A DNA stretch of 64,000 nucleotides from Nonomuraea jabiensis (GCF_014204795.1 NZ_JACHMB010000001.1:10986501-11050500); one strand, 5' to 3'. Counted from the stretch's first letter, positions 52,447-61,473 are shown. Notes: a model not told the origin generated them from the letters alone. Numbers and translations: made by a program.

Positions 52447-53157
52447 ATGGACATCATCCTGATTCCCGGGCTCTGGCTCGACGGCTCGTCGTGGGACGAG
52501 GTCGTCCCCGCGCTGGAGCAGGCCGGGCACCGCCCGCACGCGCTCACGCTGCCCGGCATGGAGTCGAAAGACGCCGACCGCTCCGAGATCACCCTGCGCG
52601 ACCACGTCGACGCGGTCGTCAAGGTGATCGACTCCTTCGACCCCGCCGGCGGCAAGGTGGTGCTGGTCGGCCACTCCGGCGGGGGCGCGATCGCGCACGT
52701 CGCCGCCGACGCGCGTCCCGACCGGGTGGCGCGGGTCGTCTACGTCGACAGCGTGCCGCCGGGCGAGGGCGGCCTGATCAACGACGAGCTCCCGGTCGAC
52801 AACGGCGAGATCCCGCTGCCCGACTGGGGGCTCTTCGAGGCGGAGGACCTCATCGACCTCGACGACGAGCTGCGCGCGGCGTTCCGTGCCCGGGCGATCC
52901 CCTCGCCGGCGCGGGTCGCGAGCGACCGGGTGCGGCTGTCCGACGAGCGCCGCTACGACGTGCCCGCCACCGTCATCGCCTGCGAGTTCTCGACCGCGAC
53001 GCTCCGGAAGTGGATGGAGCAGTCGCTCGCGTTCACCCAGGAGCTCGCCAAGATCCGCCACGTCGATTACGTCGACCTGCCCACGGGCCACTGGCCGCAG
53101 TTCACCCGGCCGGAGGAGCTGGGCCGCGCGATCGCGACCAGCGTCGGCCCCGCCTGA
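52447..53157 (+). CDS. Alpha/beta hydrolase
   Basis: A 236-aa hydrolase with start MDIILIPGLWLDGSSWDEV (oxyanion hole region) and nucleophile Ser in VLVGHSGGGAIAHVA. The acid is probably in the VIACEFST region, and the catalytic His lies in LPTGHWPQFTRPEEL. ATG 52447 is the first Met of the fold. It resembles methylesterase/salicylate-esterase-like hydrolases of unknown substrate. Confidence 0.9.
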   Translation: MDIILIPGLWLDGSSWDEVVPALEQAGHRPHALTLPGMESKDADRSEITLRDHVDAVVKVIDSFDPAGGKVVLVGHSGGGAIAHVAADARPDRVARVVYVDSVPPGEGGLINDELPVDNGEIPLPDWGLFEAEDLIDLDDELRAAFRARAIPSPARVASDRVRLSDERRYDVPATVIACEFSTATLRKWMEQSLAFTQELAKIRHVDYVDLPTGHWPQFTRPEELGRAIATSVGPA

Positions 53158-53201
53158 CCGCGCTGCCCGATGGGCGAGCTGCCGGCCACGGGAGTGACGG
53201 G

Positions 53202-56200
53202 TCAGCCGGCGGGGGCGCGGCCGGTGGCGGCGTCCGCGGGGCAGGGCGGGTCGTAGGGGACGTCGGGCAGATACTGGTGCCACTCGGCCGGGGTGATCGG
53301 CGGGAAGGCCAGCGCGCAGATGCGCCGGGCGGCGGCGCCGGGGTCGACCGGCCACAGGCGGGCGGTCGAGTCGCCGGACACCGTGGCCAGGGTGGTGCCG
53401 TCCGGGCTGAAGGCCGCCTTGTTGACCTGCCCGAGGTGGCCGGTCAGCGTGGCCAGCGGCGTCGCTCGGGCCGGGTCGGCGAGGTCCCAGAGCATCGCGG
53501 TCCGGTCGTCGCTGGCGGTGGCCAGCGTGCGGCCGTCGCGGCTGAAGGCCACCGACTGCACGCTGTCGGCGTGGCCGCGCAGGACGGCGATCGGCCGGTC
53601 GAGGGAGCGCACGTTCCAGAGCCGGGCGGTGCGGTCGCCGCTGCCGCTGGCCAGCAGCGTGCCCGTACGGTCGAAGGCGAGGAAGTAGACCGTGCCGCCG
53701 TGGCCGCCGGCGACACCGAGCGGGGCCAGGTCGGCGGTGCGCCAGAGCCGGATGGTCCGGTCGCCGCCGCCGGTGGCCAGCAGCCGGCCGTCGGGGCTGA
53801 AGGCCACGGCGTTGACGGCGTCCTCGTGGCCCTTGGCGACGGCCCGGCGTACCGGGTGCCCGGGGTCGGAGATGTCCCAGACGTACACGTCGAACTGCTC
53901 GCCCGCCACCACCAGGCTCCTGCCGTCGGGGCTGATGGCCGCGGCGAAGATGTTGCCGATGCCGGCCGCCGTCTCGGACAGGAGCCGGGGGCGGACCGGA
54001 TCGGTGAGGTCCCACAGGCGTATGGAGCTGTCCAGGTCGGCGCTGGCCAGGAGCGTGCCGCCGCGGGCGAAGGCGACGGCGGTGACGCCGTTGGCGTGCC
54101 CGGTCAGCGTGGCCAGCGGGCGGGGATCGCCCGACACGTCCCAGATCTTGATCACCGGATGGCTGCCCGTGGCGAGCAGGCGGCCGTCGGGGCTGTAGGC
54201 GAGCGTGTAGACCGTGCCGCGGTGGCCGCCGAGCACGGGCCGGCCCAGGTCCCAGACGCGTACGGTGTCGTCGCGCCCGCCGGAGGCGAGGACGCGGCCA
54301 CTGGGGCTGTAGCGCACGGTGTAGACGGTGTTCGAGTGCCCGGTCATCACGATCGGGTCGGCGTGCAGGTCGGTCAGGTCCCACAGCCGGATCGTGCGGT
54401 CGTAGCTGCCGGTGGCCAGGGAGCGGCCGTCGGGGCTGAAGTCGATGGCGACCACGCCGTTCTCGTGCCCGGAGAACGTGGCCAGGTGTCTGCCGTGCCG
54501 GGGATCGCGCAGGTCCCACAGCCGTACGGTGTTGTCGAAGCCGCCCGTGGCCAGGGTGTCGCCGTGGAATGCGGCCGCCAGCACCGCCTTGGTGTGCCCG
54601 CGCAGGTCGGGCAGGCGTTCGGGGTGGCGCGAGTCCGCGATGTCCCAGAGCATGACGTCGTTGGAGAAGGCGGTGACGGCGAGCGTCCGGCCGTCCGGGC
54701 TGAAGGCGACGTCCGACAGCCCCTTCGGGGCGCCTTTGAGCGTGCTCAGCAGGTACGGTTTGCGGGGATTCGTAACGTTCCATAACAGGGTGGTGGCGTC
54801 GTAGGAGGCGGTCGCCAGCATCGTCCCATCGGGGCTGAAGGCCACCCCGATGATCCCCATGCTGTGCCCGCCCATCGTGGCCAGCACCACGGGGTGGCGG
54901 GGATCGCGAACGTCCCACAGGTCGGCCGTGTTGTCGTTGCCGGCCGTGGCCACCAGCTCCCCGCGCGGCGCGAAGGCGGCCGCGGCGAGGCCCTTGGCGT
55001 CGCCCGCCACCGACGACAGGGCGGCCGGGCGCAGCGGATCGCTCACGTCCCACATCCGCAGCGTGCCGTCGAGCGCCACCGTGGCCAGCCGGCTGCCGTC
55101 GGGACTGTAGTTCACCGCGTAGACCGCGCCGGCGTGGGCGTTCAGCACGTTGGCGTACGGGTTGGCCGGCGTGCTGAGCACCGCGCCGCGCGACTCGGTG
55201 CTCGGCCGGAGCCGCTGGGCGGCCAGGGCGAGCTGCGCGGCCAGCGCCGGGTTGCCGGCCCGCAGCGCGACCGACTCGTTGGCGACCTTGCCGGACAGCG
55301 CCGATAGCGCCGTGTTGCGCTGATCGATGATGGCGCGCTGCCCGCGTACCGCGACCACCACCGCCGCCGTGGTCAGCAGCAGCAGCGCCGCCAGCACGGC
55401 CACGAGCCGGCGCAGCCGCCGGGTGCCGCGGCGCTGCGCCGCGGCCTCCGCCTCCTGGCGTTCGACGGACGCCGCCAGGAACTTCCTGGCCTGCGGGCCG
55501 GGCGCGGCGTGCGGTCCGGCGCCCTCGGCCCAGAGGCGGGCCACGGCCAGCCGCGAGCCGCGGTAGAGCGCGCCAGGGTCGTGGCCTTCCTGCGCCCACC
55601 GCGCCGCGGCCTCGGCCAGGTCGCGGCCGACGACCAGGCCCGCCCGGTCGCTCTCCAGCCAGCCGGCCAGCCGGGGCCAGGCGGTGAGCAGGGCCTCATG
55701 GCTGATCTGCACCTTGTCGAGGTCGACGGTGATCAGGCGCTCGGCCACGAAGCGGTCGAGAACGTCCTCCGCCTCGGCCGCCACGGCGGGGTCGTGGTCG
55801 GCGAGGACCTCGGCGAGCGTCATGCTCCTGCGCGTGGCTGCGGTGTCGGACGCCACGTGGACGAGGGTCAGGAACAGCCTCCTGGCCAGCTCCTGGCGGT
55901 GCTCGCTCAGGCCCAGGTAGACCTTCTCCGCGCTGTCGGCCACGGCCGTGCCGATGCCGCCGACCTTGCGGTAGTCGGCGATGGTCAGCCGCCTGCCCTG
56001 GCTCTCGCGCCACATCGCGTACAGGGCGTGGGAGACCAGCGGCAGCGTGCCGGCCTCGTGCGCCTCCCCGTCGGCGCGGGCCGGGGCGACCTCGCGCAGC
56101 AGCAGCTCGACCAGGCCGTTCTCGATCTCTATGCCGGCCTTGCGGGCGGGCTCCACGACGGCGGCGCGCAGCTCTTCCTCGCGCATCGGGCCGACCACGA

Positions 56201-56927
56201 GCTGGCCGGAGCGCATCGCCGCGAGCAGCTCGGGGTGGCGCATCGCCTGGCCGTAGAAGTCGGCGCGCAGGCCGGCCACGACCACCGCCCGCTCGGCCGC
56301 CTCGCTCAGCGCCGCGACGAACCTCGTACGCTCGTCCTGGTCCTCGCAGACCGTGAAGACCTCCTCGAACTGGTCCACGATCAGCACCTCGCCCCGCTGC
56401 CGCGCCAGCGCGGCCATCGGGTGCGGCCCCGGCGTGAACACGGCGGCGCTCCGGCCCAGCGCGGGGACCACCCCTGCCCGCAGCAGCGAGGACTTGCCCG
56501 AGCCCGAGGCGCCCACCACGAGCCGCAGGCCCGGCTCGGTCAGGCCGGCGACGAGCTGCGCGGTCAGCGCCTCCCGGCCGAAGAACCACTCGGCGTGCTC
56601 GGTCTCGAAGGCCGCCAGCCCCCGGTACGGCTCCGGCCCCGCCGGGCGCCGGCCGGGCGCGCGGCGTACCCGGTGCCAGGCGTTGAGCCACTGCTCGACG
56701 GCCGCGTCGTCGCTCACCCCGCACACCCGCAGGACCTCGACCAGCAGGTCGCGGGAGGAGAGGGAGGGCAGGCCGCGCCCGGCGAACCAGTCGCCCAGCG
56801 TGCTGGGGGCGATGTCGGCCCCCACCTTGGCCGCCACCTGGCGCACCGACACCCCCGCCGATTCGCGCAGCCGGGTCAGCGCCTGGCCGAACTCCTCGCG
56901 GGTCGTGATGAGTGACTGCTCCTGCAC
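53202..56927 (-). CDS. HTH-nSTAND ATPase-TM-WD40 protein
   Basis: A 1241-aa STAND sensor/switch. Residues ~8-75 are an XRE-like HTH (SVRQVAAKVGADIAPSTLGD). The nSTAND ATPase of ~100-480 has Walker A VVGASGSGKSSLLRAG (~138-152) and Walker B VLIVDQFEEVF. A TM helix near ~510-530 (LVAVLAALLLLTTAAVVVAV) is followed by a coiled linker. Fourteen WD40 repeats reach the C-terminus, for example RMWDVSD and RLWDLTD, enough for two seven-bladed propellers. STAND proteins oligomerise on recognising a trigger through the repeats. It is divergent from the TIR-GUN4 operon across 125 bp and is likely its sensing partner, by inference. Confidence 0.9.
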   Translation of the reverse strand: MQEQSLITTREEFGQALTRLRESAGVSVRQVAAKVGADIAPSTLGDWFAGRGLPSLSSRDLLVEVLRVCGVSDDAAVEQWLNAWHRVRRAPGRRPAGPEPYRGLAAFETEHAEWFFGREALTAQLVAGLTEPGLRLVVGASGSGKSSLLRAGVVPALGRSAAVFTPGPHPMAALARQRGEVLIVDQFEEVFTVCEDQDERTRFVAALSEAAERAVVVAGLRADFYGQAMRHPELLAAMRSGQLVVGPMREEELRAAVVEPARKAGIEIENGLVELLLREVAPARADGEAHEAGTLPLVSHALYAMWRESQGRRLTIADYRKVGGIGTAVADSAEKVYLGLSEHRQELARRLFLTLVHVASDTAATRRSMTLAEVLADHDPAVAAEAEDVLDRFVAERLITVDLDKVQISHEALLTAWPRLAGWLESDRAGLVVGRDLAEAAARWAQEGHDPGALYRGSRLAVARLWAEGAGPHAAPGPQARKFLAASVERQEAEAAAQRRGTRRLRRLVAVLAALLLLTTAAVVVAVRGQRAIIDQRNTALSALSGKVANESVALRAGNPALAAQLALAAQRLRPSTESRGAVLSTPANPYANVLNAHAGAVYAVNYSPDGSRLATVALDGTLRMWDVSDPLRPAALSSVAGDAKGLAAAAFAPRGELVATAGNDNTADLWDVRDPRHPVVLATMGGHSMGIIGVAFSPDGTMLATASYDATTLLWNVTNPRKPYLLSTLKGAPKGLSDVAFSPDGRTLAVTAFSNDVMLWDIADSRHPERLPDLRGHTKAVLAAAFHGDTLATGGFDNTVRLWDLRDPRHGRHLATFSGHENGVVAIDFSPDGRSLATGSYDRTIRLWDLTDLHADPIVMTGHSNTVYTVRYSPSGRVLASGGRDDTVRVWDLGRPVLGGHRGTVYTLAYSPDGRLLATGSHPVIKIWDVSGDPRPLATLTGHANGVTAVAFARGGTLLASADLDSSIRLWDLTDPVRPRLLSETAAGIGNIFAAAISPDGRSLVVAGEQFDVYVWDISDPGHPVRRAVAKGHEDAVNAVAFSPDGRLLATGGGDRTIRLWRTADLAPLGVAGGHGGTVYFLAFDRTGTLLASGSGDRTARLWNVRSLDRPIAVLRGHADSVQSVAFSRDGRTLATASDDRTAMLWDLADPARATPLATLTGHLGQVNKAAFSPDGTTLATVSGDSTARLWPVDPGAAARRICALAFPPITPAEWHQYLPDVPYDPPCPADAATGRAPAG

Positions 56928-57052
56928 GAGCGCCTCCTCAGGCCCGGCTCGCCGTCATGGTAACCGGCCGCGTACGGAGTTGTACGGATAATCGCCGGCC
57001 ACTCCCCCGGCGCTGGTCGCAGGCGTTGAATCTGTCCGAGAAGGAGCTGACG

Positions 57053-58459
57053 TTGATCGACGTATTCGTTTCCTACGCCGGCGAGGACGCCGCCTGGGCG
57101 CGGGCTCTGGCCGGGAAATTCATAGCAGGCGGGCTGACGGTCTTCTTCGACGAGTGGGACGTCCTGCCCGGCGACGTGGTGCTGCACCGGCTGGACAAGG
57201 CGATCAGGGACTCCATGGCCTGCGTCGCCGTCGTCAGCCCGGCGCTGTTCCGCTCGCCGAGGGCGATGGAGGAGCACGCGGCGCTGATGGAGAGGGGCAT
57301 CCGGTTCATCCCGGTGCTCATCGGCGACGCGGGGCCGCCCGCGTTCACCAGGGGGCGGGTCTGGCGTGACTTCAGAGGCGTCGAGGGGGACGACTACGAC
57401 GCCAAAGTGGACGAACTGGTCGACATCCTCGCCCGGCGGGCAACCGGCCGGGAGTACGAGGGCGCCGCCAGGGAGAACCTCGAGGCGGCGCTGCCGTCGC
57501 CGCCGCGCCCGCTGATCCCTCCCGAGCAGGACAGCTTCGTGCTGTGCCACGTGGGCGCGGACCACGACTACGCGCTGAGGCTGGTGCTGCAGCTTCGCGG
57601 CGCGGGCCTGCCGGTGTGGTGGCTGGGCAGCCTGGAGCCGGGCGACCTGCAGTTCTGGGAGATCAGGCGGCGGCTGCGGCACGCGGTCGGCGTGATCGTG
57701 CTGATGTCGCCGCCGTCGCAGGACTCCGACGACATCACCCGGATGATCATCGAGGGCGAGCTGCACGCCCGCCCGTTCATCCCGATCCTCCTGCACGGCC
57801 GGCGCAACTACCACCTGGCCCACACCTGGTACATCGACGCCAGGGACGGCCGGCCGCTCGGGGCGGACGAGCTGGCGATCCTGCGGCGCCTGCACCGGGC
57901 GCACGCGGCCGGGCAGCCGCTGGAGGCGGGCGGCCTGCTGCCCGCCCCGCTGGCCAGCCCGCCCGTACGCGCGCTGCGGCTGCCGGCCGCCTCCTCGCTG
58001 GCCAGGCTGGACGGCCTGCTCAAGGCCGGCGACCACCGGCACGCCGACCTGCTGACGACGTTGATCCTGCTGGAGGCGGCCGACCGGCTGGAGGAGGGCT
58101 GGCTGGCCGAGCGCGACGGCGCGGCCCTGCCGTACGAGCTGCTGGGCGGGATCGACGCGCTCTGGGCCGGGCACACCCACGGCAGGCACGGCTTGCGAGC
58201 CCAGGCCGAACTGGCCGAGGTGCGCAGGGGGCTGGACGTCGAGTTCATGCGGCAGCAGCTCGCTTACGGCTGGCGCGAATCGGAACGTGCCAAAATGCCG
58301 CGCCACTACCGCGACTTCGCCGCCCAGCCCGCCTACACCGGCTTCTTCCCCACCCTCCGCAACCCGCAGAACGAGAAGTTCTTCGACTGGTACGAGCAGT
58401 GGGCCACCACTGTCCTCGCCGTCCATCTCAGGTTACGCGCGTGGAAGGAAAACATATGA
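57053..58459 (+). CDS. TIR-TIR-GUN4 protein
   Basis: A 468-aa protein. TTG 57053 follows GAGAAGGAG by 6 bases; an ATG at 56957 is in frame but lacks such a site. TIR1 (~1-125): DVFVSYAGEDAAWARAL, FFDEWDVLPGD, and SPALFRSPRAMEE with catalytic-type Glu73. TIR2 (~158-290): SFVLCHVGADHDYALRLVL, VLMSPPSQDSDD, IIEGELHARPFIPILL. GUN4-like (~316-460): LDGLLKAGDHRHADLLTTLI, EEGWLAERDGAALPYELLGG, IDALWAGHTHGRHGLRAQAE, NEKFFDWYEQW. TIR domains in bacterial immunity usually cleave NAD+ or make signalling nucleotides. GUN4 domains bind tetrapyrroles in phototrophs. It is coupled to the SPFH gene by ATGA. Confidence 0.85.
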   Translation: MIDVFVSYAGEDAAWARALAGKFIAGGLTVFFDEWDVLPGDVVLHRLDKAIRDSMACVAVVSPALFRSPRAMEEHAALMERGIRFIPVLIGDAGPPAFTRGRVWRDFRGVEGDDYDAKVDELVDILARRATGREYEGAARENLEAALPSPPRPLIPPEQDSFVLCHVGADHDYALRLVLQLRGAGLPVWWLGSLEPGDLQFWEIRRRLRHAVGVIVLMSPPSQDSDDITRMIIEGELHARPFIPILLHGRRNYHLAHTWYIDARDGRPLGADELAILRRLHRAHAAGQPLEAGGLLPAPLASPPVRALRLPAASSLARLDGLLKAGDHRHADLLTTLILLEAADRLEEGWLAERDGAALPYELLGGIDALWAGHTHGRHGLRAQAELAEVRRGLDVEFMRQQLAYGWRESERAKMPRHYRDFAAQPAYTGFFPTLRNPQNEKFFDWYEQWATTVLAVHLRLRAWKENI

Positions 58460-60165
58460 TCACATTCGCCGTCGCCCTCCTGGCGCTGGTGGCAGCCGCC
58501 GGATACGTCGGCCTCGCGGGGCGCGTGTCCGTGCCCGAGCACCACGTCGGCGTCGTCACCCGCCGGCTCGGGCGCAAGGACACGGCCTATCCGCGGGTGG
58601 CTCCGGGCAACACGAAGGGCGTGCAGGCCAGGACGCTGGCGCCGGGGCGGGTGACGTGGCTGCCGCCGGGCCTGTACTCGGTGGAGTACGTCAAGAGCGT
58701 CCACGTGCCCGCGGGCATGATCGGGCTGGTCGAGGCGCACGAGGGACAGCCCAGGCCGCGCGGCAGGAAGCTCGGACGGTACGTGAAGGAGTGCAACAAC
58801 TTCCAGGACGGCCAGGCGTTCCTGCTGAACGGCGGCGAGCAGGGCCACCAGGTCGCCACGCTCGACGGCGACACCACCTACCTGATCAACACCAGGCTCT
58901 TCACGGTCGAGATGGTGCCGCGCACGTACGTGCCGCGCGGCACCGTCGGGCTGGTGCACGCGCTGGCGGGCCGGATCGCGCCGGCCGACCGGCCGTTCGG
59001 CTGCCACGTCGAGTGCGACAACTTCCAGGACGGCGCCGCCTTCCTCGACTCGGGCGGGGAGCAGGGCAGGCAGCTCGCGGTGCTGCCCGGCGGCGCCTCG
59101 TACGACATCAACCCGAAGCTGTTCAAGGTCATCACCGTCGACAACGTGGACGAGACCGAGGACGGGCTGACCGCCGCGCACCTGAAGGAGGTCACGATCC
59201 CGATCGGCCACACGGGCGTGGTCGTCACGCTGGACGGCGCCGAGAGCGCGGGCATGGGCGAGCCCGTCGAGGGGCACAGCAGCTTCCGCCGGCCGTGGGA
59301 GTTCCTGGCCCGCGGCGGCACCAGGGGCGTGCAGAAGGAGACCCTCAAGGAGGGCGCCGTCCTCGCCCTGAACCCGTGGTTCGTCCGGGTCGTGCTCATG
59401 CCGACGCGGGTGATGATCCTCGAATGGCGCGACAAGGGCGACTCGGAGCGCGGCAACTACGACGCCGAGCTCGACCGCATCGTCCTGAACGTGCAGGGCT
59501 ACCGGCTGCAGGTGGACATGAACCAGACGCTGCGCATCCCGGAGACGGCCGCGCCCAAGCTGGTCAGCGAGTTCGGCGGCACGGGCAACTCGCCGCTCGG
59601 CGGGGTGTACGACGATCCCCGTCCCGTGCAGCGCTTCGTGGAGCGGGTGCTCGGCTCGACCGTGGCGGGATACTTCAGCGGCATGGCCATGGCGGGGACG
59701 ATCGACGAGTTCCTCAGGCGTTACGCCGAGACCCGCACCGCCTTCGCCGCCAAGGTCCGCAGCGCGCTGGAGGAGTGGGGCGTCGAGGCGCTGCAGACCA
59801 ACCTCGGCGCGGTCGAGGCCGAGGACCCCAAGCTCAACGCCCTGCTGCAGGAGGCGGCCGACGAGGAGCTGCGCGGCAGGCGGATGCACATCACCCACAG
59901 CCTCCTCGCGATCGAGGAGCAGATCGACGAGGCCAGGGCCCGCACGGCGCGGTTGCACGACAACTCGGACAAGAGGGTCGATGTAGAGCTGCTGGGGCCG
60001 GACTGGGCCACCCTGCTGCGGCTGGCGGACGCCATCTCCCGCATGGACGGGCCGGAGATCGTGACCGGGGGCGACGGGGACCACCTGCCGCTGATGGTGC
60101 TGCGCGACCTGCTCGGGCGGCTGCGCGACATGAAGCCGGACAAGGAGCTGGAGCAGGGCGAGTGA
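58456..60165 (+). CDS. SPFH/band-7 membrane protein with fourfold internal repeat
   Basis: A 569-aa protein. An N-terminal TM helix (~2-22) anchors it. Four similar beta units follow: ~26-80, 84-152, 159-226 and 247-312, each with a G-V-V/G-L-V strand, a GGEQG(H/R)Q or equivalent and a LINTRLFTV/DINPKLFKV end. An SPFH domain (~310-480: PTRVMILEWRDKGDSE, LNVQGYRLQVDMNQTLRI, VGSTVAGYF-like) and a helical C-terminus complete it. SPFH proteins form membrane scaffolds. It overlaps both neighbours by 4 bp, so all three plus-strand genes are co-translated, which suggests one complex. Confidence 0.85.
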   Translation: MITFAVALLALVAAAGYVGLAGRVSVPEHHVGVVTRRLGRKDTAYPRVAPGNTKGVQARTLAPGRVTWLPPGLYSVEYVKSVHVPAGMIGLVEAHEGQPRPRGRKLGRYVKECNNFQDGQAFLLNGGEQGHQVATLDGDTTYLINTRLFTVEMVPRTYVPRGTVGLVHALAGRIAPADRPFGCHVECDNFQDGAAFLDSGGEQGRQLAVLPGGASYDINPKLFKVITVDNVDETEDGLTAAHLKEVTIPIGHTGVVVTLDGAESAGMGEPVEGHSSFRRPWEFLARGGTRGVQKETLKEGAVLALNPWFVRVVLMPTRVMILEWRDKGDSERGNYDAELDRIVLNVQGYRLQVDMNQTLRIPETAAPKLVSEFGGTGNSPLGGVYDDPRPVQRFVERVLGSTVAGYFSGMAMAGTIDEFLRRYAETRTAFAAKVRSALEEWGVEALQTNLGAVEAEDPKLNALLQEAADEELRGRRMHITHSLLAIEEQIDEARARTARLHDNSDKRVDVELLGPDWATLLRLADAISRMDGPEIVTGGDGDHLPLMVLRDLLGRLRDMKPDKELEQGE

Positions 60166-60683
60166 TCCCGGAGTGGATCGGGGCGGTCGCCGGGGTCGTC
60201 GCGATCGTGCCGTTGCTCGCGGCGGGGCTGGCCAGGCTCCGCCGCAGTCCCCCCGCAGAGCTCCCCGCCGGGCCTGGCGGGGAGCGGTACGACCTGTTTC
60301 TCTCCTACGTCGAGGCGGACGCGGCCGCGGCCAGGCGGCTGGCCCGGCGGCTGCTGACCGCGCACGGCCTGAGCGTCTTCTTCGCCGAGTGGTCCGTCGG
60401 GCCGGGGATCGTCGAGCTGGTCGCCAAGGGGGAGGCCATCGAAGGGGCGGCGCACGGAGCGCTGCTGTTCAGCCGGAACTCGGTCGGCGACGCCGAGCTG
60501 ATGGACGCCTACGCGGCGCTGCTGACCAAGGTCTACAACGGGTCGGCGGGCCGCTTCGTCCCGGTGCGGCTGGACGACGCGGAGCTGCCGCCGTTCGCGG
60601 AGATCCGGCGGCCGATCGACCTGCGCCGCGGCTACGACGCGGAGGTGGCCAAGCTGGCCGCCGCCGTCGCTCAGAAACGGTAG
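60162..60683 (+). CDS. Membrane-anchored TIR protein
   Basis: A 173-aa protein starting GTG 60162 inside the SPFH stop. An N-terminal TM helix (~5-26: WIGAVAGVVAIVPLLAAGLA) leads to a single TIR domain (~42-170: YDLFLSYVEADAAAARRLAR, FFAEWSVGPGI, LLFSRNSVGDAELMD). At the position of the TIR catalytic Glu (aligned by the SxN motif to Glu73 of the upstream protein) there is Asp115, so NADase activity may be weakened. It could be an adaptor or a regulatory subunit. A strong terminator follows. Confidence 0.85.
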   Translation: MIPEWIGAVAGVVAIVPLLAAGLARLRRSPPAELPAGPGGERYDLFLSYVEADAAAARRLARRLLTAHGLSVFFAEWSVGPGIVELVAKGEAIEGAAHGALLFSRNSVGDAELMDAYAALLTKVYNGSAGRFVPVRLDDAELPPFAEIRRPIDLRRGYDAEVAKLAAAVAQKR

Positions 60684-60706
60684 CCGGTGGGTCCTGGGGG
60701 CGCGCC

Positions 60707-60738
60707 GCCGCCCGGCACGGGGAGCCGTGCCGGGCGGC
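60707..60738. terminator. Strong hairpin after the TIR/SPFH operon
   Basis: A 14-bp perfect stem (60707-60720 with 60725-60738) and loop GGAG, 23 bp after the membrane-TIR stop and 28 bp before the convergent DUF305 gene. It closes the operon and may serve both strands. Confidence 0.75.
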
Positions 60739-60765
60739 TGGCGGGCCGCCGTCTCCGGGAGGCTC

Positions 60766-61395
60766 TCAGAGGCGGTCGAGGATCTCGCGCAGCTGGGCGA
60801 CCTCGGCCTGCTGGGCGGTCTCGATGGTCTTCGCCAGCTCCTTGGCCTCGGCGTTGGAGCCCTCGGCCTGCTCGGTACGCGCCATCTGGATCGCGCCGTT
60901 GTGATGGGCGATCATCAGGTCGGCGAACTGCCGGTCGAACGCGCCGCCCTTGGCCGCTTCCAGCTTCTTCATGTCGTCCTCGGACATCATGCCGGGCATG
61001 TCATGGTCCATCCCGTGGTCCATGCCCTCGGACGGCATCGGCTTGCCCCAGGCCGTGAGCCAGCCCTTCATGGTCTGGATCTCCGGGTCCTGAGCGGCCT
61101 TGATCTTCGCGGCCAGCTCCTTGACCTCCTTGTCGGCGGCCCGGGTCGCGGCCAGGTCGGCCATCTCGACCGCCTGCTGGTGGTGCGGGATCATCATCTG
61201 CGCGAACATCACGTCCGCGTCGTTGAACGCCGCCGCGGGCGAGGTGCTCGCCGTCGTCGCGGCGGGCGCGCTGCTGGACATGCCGGGCATGTCCGACCCC
61301 ATCGAGCCGCTGCCGGCTCCACCGCACCCGGCGACCAGCGCGAGCACGGCTCCGGCCGCCGCCGTGGCAGCCGGGATCCTCATCTTCGTGAACAT
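60766..61395 (-). CDS. DUF305 lipoprotein
   Basis: A 209-aa secreted lipoprotein with ATG 61395 after GGAAGACACC, signal IPAATAAAGAVLALVAG and lipobox VAGC. Two DUF305 halves carry the motif MMIPHHQQAVEMADLA and MIAHHNGAIQMA, with Met/His-rich stretches between (GMDHGMDHDMPGMM) that look copper-binding. DUF305 proteins are often near copper-handling genes. It is preceded by the DUF6153 gene on the same strand. Confidence 0.92.
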   Translation of the reverse strand: MFTKMRIPAATAAAGAVLALVAGCGGAGSGSMGSDMPGMSSSAPAATTASTSPAAAFNDADVMFAQMMIPHHQQAVEMADLAATRAADKEVKELAAKIKAAQDPEIQTMKGWLTAWGKPMPSEGMDHGMDHDMPGMMSEDDMKKLEAAKGGAFDRQFADLMIAHHNGAIQMARTEQAEGSNAEAKELAKTIETAQQAEVAQLREILDRL

Positions 61396-61473
61396 GGTGT
61401 CTTCCTTCGGTGATGGAGGTACGCAGGCCGTCATCGCGGACCGGCTTGTCAGCCCGTCCGCCGATATTTCGGC

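Noticed and set aside
51049..55599. 1516-aa minus-strand open frame across MFS, hydrolase and WD40 regions
   Set aside because: It is an Arg/Pro-rich frame-shadow of the nSTAND-WD40 and MFS genes, and crosses intact genes on the opposite strand.
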